Positions 16,772-25,596 of a DNA stretch of 64,000 nucleotides are shown piece by piece. Origin of the DNA: Allosphingosinicella deserti (GTDB lineage Bacteria > Pseudomonadota > Alphaproteobacteria > Sphingomonadales > Sphingomonadaceae); the NCBI RefSeq assembly GCF_003012735.1, contig NZ_PXYI01000001.1:310001-374000 (forward strand). The letters are read 5' to 3'. Both the position numbers and the translations under genes were made by a program. Within the stretch, counting starts at the first letter, position 1. Every line of letters starts with the position of its first letter. The notes under the pieces are model-generated. The model was not told the origin of the DNA and did no database searches. It saw only the letters and a list, made by a program, of their open reading frames with translations.

Positions 16772-18082
16772 TTATTTTATGTGCGCAAGGTCGATGCCTC
16801 TCGTCTCCCGCGCCAGCAATGCGCTGACCCCGCTGATCAGGCAGGCGGCGGCGACGTAGAGTGCCACCGGCGTTGCCGATTTCGTTTCCTGGTACAGGGC
16901 CAGCGCGATGATCGGCGCCAGCGATCCGGCGACGATCGAGGTCAGCTGGTAGGCGATCGACACGCCCGAATAGCGGATCCGGGTCGGGAACAGCTCGGCG
17001 ATGAACGCCGCCTGCGGGCCGTACATCGCGCCATGGAGCACCAGCGCGATCGCGATCGCGGCGACGATCGATGCCATATGCCCGCTCGCCAGCATCGGGA
17101 AGAACAGGAAGCTGAAAGCGGCAAGCCCAAGCCCGCCGAACGCATAGACCGGGCGCCGGCCGATCCGGTCCGACGCCCAGGCGAACAGGGGGATGGCAAC
17201 GAAATGGACGACCGCCCCGACCAGGGTGGCGTTCAACGCGGTGCCGCGGTCGAGCCTGGCGACTTCCGTGAGATAGGTCACCGAGAACGCCGTGATGATG
17301 TAGTAGGAGATGTTCTCGCCGAGCCGCAGGCCCGCGCCGGTGAGCACGCTGCGCGGGCGCTCCCGAAACACGTCCAGGGCCGGCACCTTTGGGAGGGCGG
17401 GGGCCGCGTCCACGGCATCGCGGAACGTCGCGCTTTCGGCCACCGCCGTCCGGATCCACCAGCCGATCACCACCAGCAATGCGGACAGCACGAACGGCAG
17501 GCGCCAGCCCCAGGCGACGAAATCGGCATCGCTCTGGAAGGCGGCGAGCAGCGCGAGGACGGCGACGGCGAGGAGATTGCCCGCGGGGACCCCGGCCTGC
17601 GGCCAGCTCGCCCAGAAGCCGCGGCGGGCGGCGTCGCCATGCTCGGCTGCGAGCAGCACCGCGCCGCCCCATTCGCCGCCGACCGCGAAGCCCTGGACGA
17701 GGCGGAGGACAACGAGGGCGATCGGCGCCCAGATGCCGATGCTCGCATAGGTCGGCAGCAGGCCGATCAAGGTGGTGGCGATGCCCATCAGGATCAGGCT
17801 CAGCATCAGCAATTTCTTGCGTCCGATGCGGTCGCCGAAATGGCCGAAGACGATACCGCCCACCGGCCGCGCCACGAAGCCGAGCGCATAGGTGGTGAAG
17901 GCGAGGAGGGTGCCGGTCAGCGGCTCGAAGGTCGGGAAGAACAGCCGGTTGAAGATGATCGCGGCGGCATAATTGTAGAGGAAGAAATCATACCATTCGA
18001 TGGTCGTGCCGATCAGGCTCGCCGCCACCACCCGCTTGAGCGGCGTTGCGTCCGCCTCGCCGCGATCCATCTGCGTCGCCAT
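16772..18082 (-). CDS. MFS transporter, metabolite:H+ symporter (MHS) family
   Basis: A 436-residue inner-membrane transporter with 12 predicted helices. The opening VVAASLIGTTIEWYDFFLYN is the MHS-family hallmark (ProP, KgtP, ShiA relatives). HFGDRIGRKKLLMLSL is the MFS loop 2-3 motif and ASDRIGRRPVYAFG repeats it in the second half. The substrate is probably an organic acid or osmolyte, not readable from sequence. It converges with the HicB-like gene and runs the same way as the TetR gene 71 bp upstream, with no sign of joint function. Confidence 0.9.
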   Translation of the reverse strand: MATQMDRGEADATPLKRVVAASLIGTTIEWYDFFLYNYAAAIIFNRLFFPTFEPLTGTLLAFTTYALGFVARPVGGIVFGHFGDRIGRKKLLMLSLILMGIATTLIGLLPTYASIGIWAPIALVVLRLVQGFAVGGEWGGAVLLAAEHGDAARRGFWASWPQAGVPAGNLLAVAVLALLAAFQSDADFVAWGWRLPFVLSALLVVIGWWIRTAVAESATFRDAVDAAPALPKVPALDVFRERPRSVLTGAGLRLGENISYYIITAFSVTYLTEVARLDRGTALNATLVGAVVHFVAIPLFAWASDRIGRRPVYAFGGLGLAAFSFLFFPMLASGHMASIVAAIAIALVLHGAMYGPQAAFIAELFPTRIRYSGVSIAYQLTSIVAGSLAPIIALALYQETKSATPVALYVAAACLISGVSALLARETRGIDLAHIK

Positions 18083-18153
18083 CCTGCCCCTTCCATTTTC
18101 CGGGAGGCTAGCCTCGGGTAGGGCAAAGACTCAAGCCGTGAGCGCGGATCTGC

Positions 18154-18783
18154 TCATTCCGCATCCGGAGCATAGGCGCGCAGGAAGGTGTCGAGGGCGG
18201 CCTCGACCTCGTCGGCGATGCTGCCTTGGGTGCCGGTCTCGACCCCCCACAGACGCCGTGGGTAAAGCTGCGCCTGGAGCAGGGCGACCAATTGCTGCGC
18301 GGCGAGCATTGGATCGGTGCTGCGCAACTGGCCGCGCTCCATCGCGTCGCCGAGGTAACCGGCCAGGCGCTTCTGGGTCTGCTTAGGCGCGCGCTCGTAG
18401 AAGATGCGGCCGATCTCGGGAAAGCGCTCGACCTCGCCTGCAATGATGCGGTGGAGGCGGATAGAGTGGGGATGGGTGATCTTGCCGAGCAACGCTGTGG
18501 AAAACCGCCGAAGCGTGTCCTCGACCTGGCCGGACGGCGCAAGCGTCGCGATCAGCTCGTCGCGGAAACGGCCGATCTCTGCCTCCAGCACGGCAGCGAA
18601 CAGCGCTTCCTTGGACGGGAAGTAGCTCCACAAGGTCGTTTTGGAACCGCCGAGTTCACTTGCGATCGCGGACATCGAGGTCGCGGCATAGCCCTCTTTC
18701 AGGAAGGAATCGCGTGCCACCTCCAGGATCGCTTTCTCGCGTTCCTGCCGGCGGGCTTCGCGGCGAGTCGGTATCGCATTCAT
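18154..18783 (-). CDS. TetR/AcrR family repressor of the adjacent efflux operon
   Basis: A 209-residue TetR-family regulator. The helix-turn-helix is at ~28-60: YAATSMSAIASELGGSKTTL followed by W-S-Y-F-P-S-K-E. The rest is a helical ligand pocket of the AcrR C-terminal type (TLRRFSTALLGKI, ERGQLRSTDPMLAAQQLVAL). It is divergent from the outer-membrane channel gene. Two copies of GTAC-N6-GTAC-like sequence lie in the 83-bp gap, one beside its own start and one over the expected transcription start of the pump operon. It should repress both and be released by a pump substrate. Confidence 0.92.
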   Translation of the reverse strand: MNAIPTRREARRQEREKAILEVARDSFLKEGYAATSMSAIASELGGSKTTLWSYFPSKEALFAAVLEAEIGRFRDELIATLAPSGQVEDTLRRFSTALLGKITHPHSIRLHRIIAGEVERFPEIGRIFYERAPKQTQKRLAGYLGDAMERGQLRSTDPMLAAQQLVALLQAQLYPRRLWGVETGTQGSIADEVEAALDTFLRAYAPDAE

Positions 18784-18787
18784 TATG

Positions 18788-18801
18788 ATACTATATGGTA
18801 C
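18788..18801. promoter_or_regulatory. Candidate TetR operator O1
   Basis: ATAC-TATATG-GTAC, five bases from the TetR start codon. Read on the minus strand it is GTACCATATAGTAT, matching O2 (GTACCAGGCAGTAC) in 10 of 14 positions, all outside the spacer. Confidence 0.6.
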
Positions 18802-18810
18802 GATTTTTTC

Positions 18811-18839
18811 TTGACAAGGGCGCGCATGATGCCATCTAA
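18811..18839 (+). promoter_or_regulatory. Sigma-70-like promoter of the efflux operon
   Basis: A perfect TTGACA at 18811-18816, a 17-base spacer, then ATCTAA at 18834-18839 as a weaker -10. Predicted transcription start is near 18846, inside operator O2. Confidence 0.6.
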
Positions 18840-18844
18840 CAGCC

Positions 18845-18858
18845 GTACCAGGCAGTAC
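18845..18858. promoter_or_regulatory. Candidate TetR operator O2
   Basis: GTACCAGGCAGTAC, extended by CC/GG to a perfect 6-6-6 inverted repeat CCGTAC-CAGGCA-GTACGG (18843-18860). It covers the expected start of transcription and ends six bases before the ATG of the channel gene, so a bound repressor would block initiation. Confidence 0.65.
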
Positions 18859-18866
18859 GGTTCCTT

Positions 18867-20294
18867 ATGTCTCACTATGATCGCACGCGCACCGTCACAA
18901 CGGCGCTTCTCGTTCCACTTCTGCTCGCCGGCTGCGCTTCGGTGCCAAAGCTCGGTGCGGCTCCGGCGCTGCGCCCGGCCGAGACCTTCGAGACGGCGCA
19001 GAGCTTGTCAGGGCCCGCAGCATTGTGGCCGGATCGCAGCTGGTGGGCAGCTTATGGCGACGCCCAGCTGACCGGCCTGATGGACGAGGCGCTGGCCGCG
19101 TCGCCGAGTCTCGAAGCCGCTGCGGCGCGGGTGCGCGCCGCGCAGGCGCTGGTGCGGCAGACACCCGGCGGCCCCGATCTCTCCGCCAGTCTCGAGGGCA
19201 GCGCGGCGCTGACCAAGCAGAGCGAGAACATGGGCATCCCCCCCGAATTCGTGCCGAGCGGCGTGCTGTCCACCGGCCGCGCCGCGCTCAATGTCGGCCT
19301 CGATCTCGATCTCTGGGGCCGCAACCGGGCCGCGCTCGCCGCCGCCACCTCCGAGGCCGAAGCCGCTCAGGTCGATGCCGAAGCCTCGCGCCTGATCCTC
19401 ACCACTGCTCTCGGCCAGGCCTATGTCGATTTTGCCCGGCTGTTCGCCGCCCGCGACGTCGCCGCCGAGGCGCTCCGGGTGCGCCAGGACAGCCTTGCGC
19501 TGGTCCGTCAGCGGGTCGGCGCCGGGCTCAATGCCGGCGGCGAGCTCAGCCAGGCCTCCTCGGCCGAGCGTGCGGCGCGGGAATCGCTCCAGGATCTCGA
19601 CGAGCAGATCGGCCTTGCCCGCAATGCCATCGCCGCTTTGCTCGGCGCTGGCCCGGATCGCGGCATAGCGCTGGTCCGGCCGCAGGTCACCGCGCTCCAC
19701 CCGGTCGGGATCCCGGCCAATCTCGCGCTCGATCTGGTCGGGCGACGGCCGGACATCGTCTCCGCCCGTCTGCGCGCGGAAGCGGCCGCAAGCCGGATCA
19801 AGGTCGCCCGCGCCGATTTCTACCCGAACGTCAATCTGTCGGGGGTGATCGGGTTGCAGGCGCTCGGCCTCGGCAAGCTGATCGACACCGGCTCGACCTT
19901 CGGCGACGCCGGCCCGGCGATCAGCCTGCCCTTGTTCAACCAGGGTACGCTCGGCGGCCGCTACGAGGCGGCGCGTGCCCGCTATGACGAGGCGGTCGCC
20001 GGCTATAACGACACCCTGACCACCGCCATTCGCGAGGTCGCCGATGCGGTGACCAGCCAGCGTGCGCTCGCCGGCCGGCTGGCCGAGGCACGTGCCGCGC
20101 TGGCCGATGCCGAACAGGCCTATGCCGCCGCCCGCAGCCGCTTTCAGGCCGGCCTCATCACCCGCATCGAATTGCTCTCGGCGGAGGACGATCTGTTGCC
20201 GCGCCGGCGGACGGTCGCCGAGCTCGAGGCGCGGGCGCTGAGCCTGGACGTGGCGATGGTCCGCGCGCTCGGCGGCGGATTTGGACGAAGCTGA
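18867..20294 (+). CDS. Outer-membrane efflux channel lipoprotein, NodT/OprM family
   Basis: A 475-residue TolC-class channel. The signal peptide ends in lipobox LAGC (Cys23). Two repeated outer-membrane-efflux domains each carry the long coiled-coil helices of the periplasmic tunnel. The WPDRSWWAAYGDAQLTGLMD segment and the GVIGLQALGL and FGDAGPAISLPLFN strands are typical of NodT-family channels, and RRPDIVSARLRAEAA marks the second repeat. It is first gene of a three-gene pump operon; the periplasmic adaptor gene starts 7 bp after its stop. Confidence 0.95.
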   Translation: MSHYDRTRTVTTALLVPLLLAGCASVPKLGAAPALRPAETFETAQSLSGPAALWPDRSWWAAYGDAQLTGLMDEALAASPSLEAAAARVRAAQALVRQTPGGPDLSASLEGSAALTKQSENMGIPPEFVPSGVLSTGRAALNVGLDLDLWGRNRAALAAATSEAEAAQVDAEASRLILTTALGQAYVDFARLFAARDVAAEALRVRQDSLALVRQRVGAGLNAGGELSQASSAERAARESLQDLDEQIGLARNAIAALLGAGPDRGIALVRPQVTALHPVGIPANLALDLVGRRPDIVSARLRAEAAASRIKVARADFYPNVNLSGVIGLQALGLGKLIDTGSTFGDAGPAISLPLFNQGTLGGRYEAARARYDEAVAGYNDTLTTAIREVADAVTSQRALAGRLAEARAALADAEQAYAAARSRFQAGLITRIELLSAEDDLLPRRRTVAELEARALSLDVAMVRALGGGFGRS

Positions 20295-20301
20295 TTTTGC
20301 A

Positions 20302-21441
20302 ATGGACGAGACGATGACGAACGAAGAGCAGAAGGCGCCGGCGGGCGGCCGCAAGGCCTTGCGCAAGAAGCTGCTGACCGGAATCGGCGGCGCGGTCGCG
20401 CTCGCGGCGGTCGCCTACGGCGGCTGGACGATGTTCGGGCCCGAGGAGGTGTCGACCGACAATGCTTATGTCGGCGCCGACGTTGCCCAGGTGACTCCGC
20501 TCGTCGGCGGCGCCGTTCAGGCGGTCAATGTCGCAGACACCCAGCAGGTCCGTGCCGGCGATCTGCTGGTCGTGATCGACGATGCCGATGCCCGCAACGC
20601 GCTCGCCGAAGCGGAGGCGCAACTCGCCCAGGCGGAGAACCGCTTCGGTCAGACCAGCGCCACCGGCGGCGCCCTCGCGGCGCAGGTGACCGCGCGGGAA
20701 GCGGACATCGCCCGCGCCCGTGCCGAACTCGGGTCGGCCGAGGCCGATCTGCGCAAGGCACAGACCGATCTCGCCCGCCGCCGCAGCGTCGGCGGCACCG
20801 GCGCCGTGTCCGGCCAGGAAATTACCGACGCCGTGAAGGCGGAGGCCGCCGCCCGCGCCGACGTCGCCGCGGCCCGCGCCACGGTGCAGCAGGCGCTTGC
20901 GGCCCGCGCTGCGGCGCAGGGCGAGCTCCGCGCCAACCGCGCCGTCGCCGGCGGCACCAGTGCCGGCGCCAATCCGGAAGTCACAGCCGCCCGCGTCAAG
21001 GTCGAGCAGGCGAAGCTCGCGCTGGCCCGCACCCGCATCCGCGCGCCGATCGACGGTGTGGTCGCACGCCGCCAGGTCCAGCTCGGCCAGCAGGTGAGTC
21101 CGGGTGCGCAGATCATGACGATCGTGCCGCTGGCCAAGGTCTATGTCGATGCGAACTTCAAGGAAGGCCAGCTGCGCAACGTCCGGGTCGGCCAGCCGGT
21201 GCGGCTGACCTCCGATCTCTACGGCGACGATGTCGTCTATCACGGCCGGGTCACCGGCTTCGCCGGCGGCACCGGATCGGCCTTCGCGCTGATCCCCGCC
21301 CAGAACGCGACCGGCAACTGGATCAAGGTGGTGCAGCGCGTGCCTGTGCGGATCGCGCTCAATGCCAGCGAATTGAAGGCGCATCCCCTGCGCGTCGGCC
21401 TGTCGATGGACGCCGAGATCGACGTCTCGGCGAAGAGCTGA
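20302..21441 (+). CDS. HlyD/EmrA-type membrane-fusion protein
   Basis: A 379-residue periplasmic adaptor joining the inner-membrane transporter to the channel. One N-terminal membrane helix (LLTGIGGAVALAAVAYGGW) is followed by the barrel-sandwich start STDNAYVGADVAQVTPLVGG, a long alpha-helical hairpin of Ala/Glu/Arg heptads, the second half of the lipoyl domain (RIRAPIDGVVARRQVQLGQQ) and a beta-barrel ending. This is the EmrA class paired with DHA2 transporters. ATG 20302 is used; ATG 20314 is possible. The next gene starts 8 bp downstream. Confidence 0.94.
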   Translation: MDETMTNEEQKAPAGGRKALRKKLLTGIGGAVALAAVAYGGWTMFGPEEVSTDNAYVGADVAQVTPLVGGAVQAVNVADTQQVRAGDLLVVIDDADARNALAEAEAQLAQAENRFGQTSATGGALAAQVTAREADIARARAELGSAEADLRKAQTDLARRRSVGGTGAVSGQEITDAVKAEAAARADVAAARATVQQALAARAAAQGELRANRAVAGGTSAGANPEVTAARVKVEQAKLALARTRIRAPIDGVVARRQVQLGQQVSPGAQIMTIVPLAKVYVDANFKEGQLRNVRVGQPVRLTSDLYGDDVVYHGRVTGFAGGTGSAFALIPAQNATGNWIKVVQRVPVRIALNASELKAHPLRVGLSMDAEIDVSAKS

Positions 21442-21449
21442 GCCGCGTC

Positions 21450-22982
21450 ATGGCGGGCAAGCCGGATACCTTTCAGCCGCTGACCGGGGCGCGGCTGCTG
21501 CTCGCCGGCTTCACGCTGGCGATCGCCAATTTCATGGTGGTGCTCGACACCACCATCGCCAACGTCTCGGTGCCGCACATTGCCGGCGGCCTCGGCATCG
21601 CGCCATCGCAGGGCGTGTGGGTGATCACCTCCTATGCCGTCGCCGAAGCCGTTGTCGTGCCGCTGACCGGATGGCTTGCTCAGCGTTTCGGCGCCGTCCG
21701 CAGCTTCGCTTTCTCGCTGGCCGGCTTTGCCTTCTTCTCGCTGCTCTGCGGCCTGTCGAGCTCGCTCACCATGCTGGTCGCCTGCCGGATCGGCCAGGGC
21801 CTGTGCGGCGGGCCGCTGATGCCTCTGTCGCAGACTCTGCTGCTGCGGATCTTCCCGCCGGAGAAGCGCGCCCAGGCGATGGGCATGTGGGCGATGACGA
21901 CGGTGGTCGGGCCGATCGCAGGCCCGATCCTCGGCGGCTGGATCAGCGACAATTGGTCATGGCCATGGGTGTTCTTCATCAACCTCCCGGTCGCGGCGCT
22001 CGCCGTCTTTGCGGCGCTGCGCCTGCTCGGCCCCGCCGAGACTCGGACCGAGAAACAGCCGATCGACACGGTCGGGCTGTCCCTGCTGGTGCTGTGGGTC
22101 GGCGCGCTGCAGCTGATGCTCGATCTCGGCCGCGAGCATGATTGGTTCGCCTCGGGCATGATCGTCACCCTCGCGATCGTCGCGGTGGTGGGATTCCTGG
22201 TGTTCATCGCCTGGGAGCTGACCGAGGAGCATCCGGCGGTGGATTTGAAGGTGCTGCGGCACCGCGGCTTCTCGTTCAGCGTGCTTGCGCTCTCCTTCAC
22301 CTTCGCAACCTTCTTCGCCAGTGTGGTGATCCTGCCGCAATGGCTGCAGACGTCGCTCGGCTACACTGCGACCGAGGCGGGCCATATCACCGCCCTGAAC
22401 GGCGTGTTCGCGCTGATCCTGTCGCCCGTCGTCGCGCGCCTCTCCAACAAGGTCGATCCACGTGCCCTCGTCTGTTTCGGGATCAGCTGGTTGGCGATGA
22501 CCTCCCTGCTGCGCACCCAGTGGACGACGGGTGCCGATTTCTGGACCCTGGCGATGCCGCAGCTGCTGCAGGGGATCGGAATGCCCTTCTTCTTCGTGCC
22601 GCTGACCACGCTCGCCCTGGGCGCGGTCGAACCGCGGGAGACGGCGTCGGCGGCCGGCCTGATGAGCTTCCTGCGGACCCTGGCGGGCGCGTTCGGCACC
22701 TCGGTGGCGGCAACCTATTGGGAGAATCAGGCGCACGGCAACCGTGCCGAGCTGGTCGGCGAACTCCACGATACCGTCGGCACGGTCGATCGGCTGCGCC
22801 ACGCCGGCCTCAGCGAGAGCCAGGCGTGGGGCATGATCGAGCGCCTGCTCGATCAGGAGAGCCTGATGCTCGCCACCAACCACTTGTTCATGGTTGCCGC
22901 CGGCTTCTTCGCAGTGGCTGCAGCGATCATCTGGCTGGTGCCGAAACCCCGCACCGCCGTTCCGATGGGGGCGGCGCATTAG
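21450..22982 (+). CDS. DHA2 family multidrug transporter (EmrB/QacA type)
   Basis: A 510-residue proton-driven drug exporter with 14 predicted helices. Motifs are MVVLDTTIANVSVPHIAGGL (helix 1, with the Asp and the motif D1 residues of the family), WLAQRFGAVRSFAFSL in the 2-3 loop, and the motif C segment GPIAGPILGGWISDNWSWPW. The C-terminal region LVGELHDTVGTVDRLRHAG between helices is typical of EmrB. With the two genes before it, it forms a tripartite pump spanning both membranes under TetR control. It is the last gene of the operon and convergent with the next gene. Confidence 0.95.
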   Translation: MAGKPDTFQPLTGARLLLAGFTLAIANFMVVLDTTIANVSVPHIAGGLGIAPSQGVWVITSYAVAEAVVVPLTGWLAQRFGAVRSFAFSLAGFAFFSLLCGLSSSLTMLVACRIGQGLCGGPLMPLSQTLLLRIFPPEKRAQAMGMWAMTTVVGPIAGPILGGWISDNWSWPWVFFINLPVAALAVFAALRLLGPAETRTEKQPIDTVGLSLLVLWVGALQLMLDLGREHDWFASGMIVTLAIVAVVGFLVFIAWELTEEHPAVDLKVLRHRGFSFSVLALSFTFATFFASVVILPQWLQTSLGYTATEAGHITALNGVFALILSPVVARLSNKVDPRALVCFGISWLAMTSLLRTQWTTGADFWTLAMPQLLQGIGMPFFFVPLTTLALGAVEPRETASAAGLMSFLRTLAGAFGTSVAATYWENQAHGNRAELVGELHDTVGTVDRLRHAGLSESQAWGMIERLLDQESLMLATNHLFMVAAGFFAVAAAIIWLVPKPRTAVPMGAAH

Positions 22983-22995
22983 AGGCTGAGGCCGA

Positions 22996-23424
22996 TCAGG
23001 TCAGCCAGCGGCGGCTGCGGGCGTGGGTCGCAAGCCATGCGAGCAGCAGCGCGCCGACGCTGACCATGATCGGCACCGCGAGTCCGAAGATCTCGAGTGC
23101 GCCGCTGACGAAGACGATCCAGCCTTCCAGGATCAGCAACGCGACCAGCGAGACGATCAGCAGCGGCTGTGCCCAGGCCTTGCGGAGCAACAAGGCGATG
23201 CTGCCGGCGAGGCCTGTGAACGTGCCTATCGCGAACGCGCCGGTGATCCAGGGGGGAATGGTCTCGGCCGCAGCCCGCTCGGCCGCGCTCAGCCCGGCCG
23301 CCGGATCGCCGAACAGCCCGACCGAGCTCAGATACATGGCAACCCCGAACGCGTTCCAGACGATCGCGAGCAGCGCCGCGAGCCTGAACCAGAGGGGAAC
23401 CGACGAGGACAGGGCAGTGGCCAT
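22996..23424 (-). CDS. Four-helix membrane protein of unknown function
   Basis: A 142-residue inner-membrane protein. Four hydrophobic helices are visible: FRLAALLAIVWNAFGVAMYL, ITGAFAIGTFTGLAGSIALL, PLLIVSLVALLILEGWIV and a last one ending ALLLAWLATHA. Homologues of this size are often listed as sugar transporters, but nothing in the sequence supports transport. Start 23424 has AAGGAG eight bases upstream. It is followed on the same strand by the YnfA-like gene 100 bp further right, which lies upstream of it, so the two may be co-transcribed. Confidence 0.7.
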   Translation of the reverse strand: MATALSSSVPLWFRLAALLAIVWNAFGVAMYLSSVGLFGDPAAGLSAAERAAAETIPPWITGAFAIGTFTGLAGSIALLLRKAWAQPLLIVSLVALLILEGWIVFVSGALEIFGLAVPIMVSVGALLLAWLATHARSRRWLT

Positions 23425-23523
23425 GGCTTGCTCTCCTTCCGTTGCGTGGAACGGAGAGTGCGCCTTCGGCGGCGCCAAGGCAAATGGCCGCGCCGCGCGC
23501 AGCGCGTGCCTTGGTGCATGCGG

Positions 23524-23847
23524 TCAGGACGGCCGCGGCCCCCACAGGATGATCGCCGCGCCGGCAAGGCAGATGGCGGTGCCGATCAGGTCCCACCGGT
23601 CCGGACGCACCCCCTCGGCAAGCCGGAGCCAGAGCAGCGCCGAGAGGATGTAGACACCGCCATAAGCGGCATAGGCGCGTCCCGCATGCTCCGCCTCAAC
23701 GCGCGTCAGCAGCGCGGCGAAAAGGCAGAGCGAGGCGATCCCCGGAACCAGCCACAAGGGTGACTTGCCGAGCTTCAGCCAGGCCCAGAACGCGAAGCAG
23801 CCGGCGATCTCCGCCAGCGCGGCGCCGATGTACACGAGGACATTCAC
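23524..23847 (-). CDS. YnfA/UPF0060 family small membrane protein
   Basis: A 107-residue protein, close to the 108 of E. coli YnfA. It has four short helices in an SMR-like arrangement: [60 protein letters not shown] (with the family motif [11 protein letters not shown]), and [18 protein letters not shown]. The start is placed at GTG 23847 because the family begins a few residues before this first helix; the open frame further upstream is Arg-rich and not family-like. Function of the family is not settled. Confidence 0.88.
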   Translation of the reverse strand: MNVLVYIGAALAEIAGCFAFWAWLKLGKSPLWLVPGIASLCLFAALLTRVEAEHAGRAYAAYGGVYILSALLWLRLAEGVRPDRWDLIGTAICLAGAAIILWGPRPS

Positions 23848-24060
23848 CCGGATGGTCTTGCAGGTTGGCAGCCCGGCGGCAATCCGCAGGGAGCGGGCGC
23901 CTACTCTGCGTCGCCGACGGTCGGATCTCGACCGCTTCCTCGAAGCGAACCGTGCCGACGCTGTTTGGGTCCGCGTCCCGGAGATCGACACGATGGATCG
24001 AAACAGGGGGCATGTGCATCGGAAGCTGGAGAGCCCAATGGCGGGAGCGCGCCAAAGCCA

Positions 24061-24567
24061 TCATTGTACCCGAACGAGCCGGAGTTCCGAGGGCGCGCTG
24101 ACACCCCGTTTGCGATAGCTCTCGCTCCGCAGGAGCAGCGCCGGGTCGGAGAGATCGAACGCCAGCGCCGTCACGTGGGATTCGTTCTCGGGGTCGAGAT
24201 CGGTGGCGTCACGATATTCGAAGCGGAGCAGGCGGCCTTGGCTGGTCGGGAGCAAAGTCAAACGGGGCTGATTGCCTTGCGGGCAATAATGCGTGGCGAT
24301 CAATCCTGCGCCGTCGCGATGATAGAGGGTCAGGGAGTGCGGCCGGCCGTTTCGGGTCCACTCCTCGACCAGAACGGTGCCGCCGGCGGTGAGCGAAAAG
24401 CGAATGCGCAAAGGGGAGTCGGTCGCATCGGCAGGGCGCCAGATCCCGACCAGCGCCTTCATGCCGTCGAACTGGGCCGCCACCAAATTCTGGGAGGGTC
24501 CAGGCGGCGCAGCAACGGCGGGCAGGCATGCGGCCAGAGCGATCGACACGGCATACCTGATGATCAT
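24061..24567 (-). CDS. Exported hypothetical protein, lipocalin-like
   Basis: A 168-residue secreted protein. The signal peptide is residues 1-19 (MIIRYAVSIALAACLPAVA). The mature part is mostly beta: MKALVGIWRPAD at the start, RIRFSLTAGGTVLVEEWTRN, SLTLYHRDGAGLIATHYCPQ and a final SESYRKRG/ELRLVRV strand pair, fitting a small beta-barrel of the DUF1579/THAP4-like type. No enzyme motif is seen. GGAGGAG just before ATG 24567 supports the start. It is last of a three-gene leftward cluster of exported proteins. Confidence 0.65.
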   Translation of the reverse strand: MIIRYAVSIALAACLPAVAAPPGPSQNLVAAQFDGMKALVGIWRPADATDSPLRIRFSLTAGGTVLVEEWTRNGRPHSLTLYHRDGAGLIATHYCPQGNQPRLTLLPTSQGRLLRFEYRDATDLDPENESHVTALAFDLSDPALLLRSESYRKRGVSAPSELRLVRVQ

Positions 24568-24687
24568 GCGCTCCTCCCCGGACGCCGGGAGCATAGCCGC
24601 AGCCCAGGCGGGATCATAGCCGGCGGAAGCGGTGCAGCGACCGCGTAGCGCGGCAGGATATCATCTGCCCCGGTTTCGCGTCGGCGC

Positions 24688-25596
24688 TCAGGTGGCCGGC
24701 GGCGCGGCCTTCGCCTCGGAGACGTGAAGACGCAGTCCCGGATGGTCGATCACGAACCGGCGGTCGGCGAACATGTCGATGCCGAGAATGACCGCCGGTT
24801 GGTCCGCCGCGAAGCCGACGACCTTGAACACCGGCAGATCGGCGATCCGCACGTTCGGGCCGGTGATCAGCGACTCCCCGATGGCCAGTTCGGCGAGCCG
24901 CGCCTGCATGCTGGGGGTTGCATGCGCGCTTGCGCCCTTCACGTCTGAGGCCTTGGTCAGACCGGCGCTGTCGGGCGAAAGGCCGATTGCCCGCGCCGCC
25001 GCCCAGTTGATGATCGTCCCGCGGGCACCCGTGTCGAGAACCGCCGGCACCTCGATACCGTTCAGGCGGATGGTGAGGCGAGGTGCTCGCTGCGCGTCCA
25101 GGACGAACGGCACGCCTTGCGAAAGGCCTTCGAGCATTGCCGCATCCGCCGCGGCGGCGAGGCGCCACTGCCGGGCGGGGATATCGATCTCGACCGCGAA
25201 GTCGGCGATCAGGTCGGCGCCGAGGATCCCGTCGACGCCGAGCTTGTCCACCGGTCCGGGCGGGAGCAGAAGGAGCTCGACATCCTCGAAGCTGCAGCCG
25301 TCGACCTCGATCCGGTCGACCGCCACTGTCTCGATCTCCACCGTTCCGGAGGCTCCGTTCAACGGGGCTCCGCCCGCCTTGCCGACGAGATCGGGCATTT
25401 GCGCCCGCAGGGCGGGCAGGATGGTGGTCGTGCTTGCGGCGGTGTCGATGACGAAGCGCCTCGCCGCCGATCCGTCGATGCTGACCCGGGCGACTGGATG
25501 TCCGGACGGCAGCACCTCCAGGGTTTCGGCTGCGGTCGACGCGGCGAGAAGGGCGGAGGCGAAGGCGGTAAGGGCGATGCGCATGGAAAACCTCAT
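24688..25596 (-). CDS. Exported retroviral-type aspartyl protease
   Basis: A 302-residue periplasmic protein with two aspartic-protease lobes, like pepsin rather than a one-lobe retropepsin. The first lobe has RRFVIDTAASTTTILPAL, where the usual DTG is DTA; the second has VPAVLDTGARGTIINWAAA with a standard DTG. The hydrophobic-hydrophobic-Gly motifs IDGILGADLI and AVILGIDMF follow each. The signal peptide ends at about STAA. The start ATG overlaps the stop of the upstream gene as ATGA, so the two are coupled. Substrate unknown. Confidence 0.85.
   Translation of the reverse strand: MRFSMRIALTAFASALLAASTAAETLEVLPSGHPVARVSIDGSAARRFVIDTAASTTTILPALRAQMPDLVGKAGGAPLNGASGTVEIETVAVDRIEVDGCSFEDVELLLLPPGPVDKLGVDGILGADLIADFAVEIDIPARQWRLAAAADAAMLEGLSQGVPFVLDAQRAPRLTIRLNGIEVPAVLDTGARGTIINWAAARAIGLSPDSAGLTKASDVKGASAHATPSMQARLAELAIGESLITGPNVRIADLPVFKVVGFAADQPAVILGIDMFADRRFVIDHPGLRLHVSEAKAAPPAT

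Noticed and set aside
19008-20366. Long open frame antisense to the efflux channel gene
   Set aside because: Composition is that of a GC-driven shadow frame; no family signature. The same applies to other long antisense frames, for example opposite rarA, the MHS transporter and the PLC/PhoD genes.
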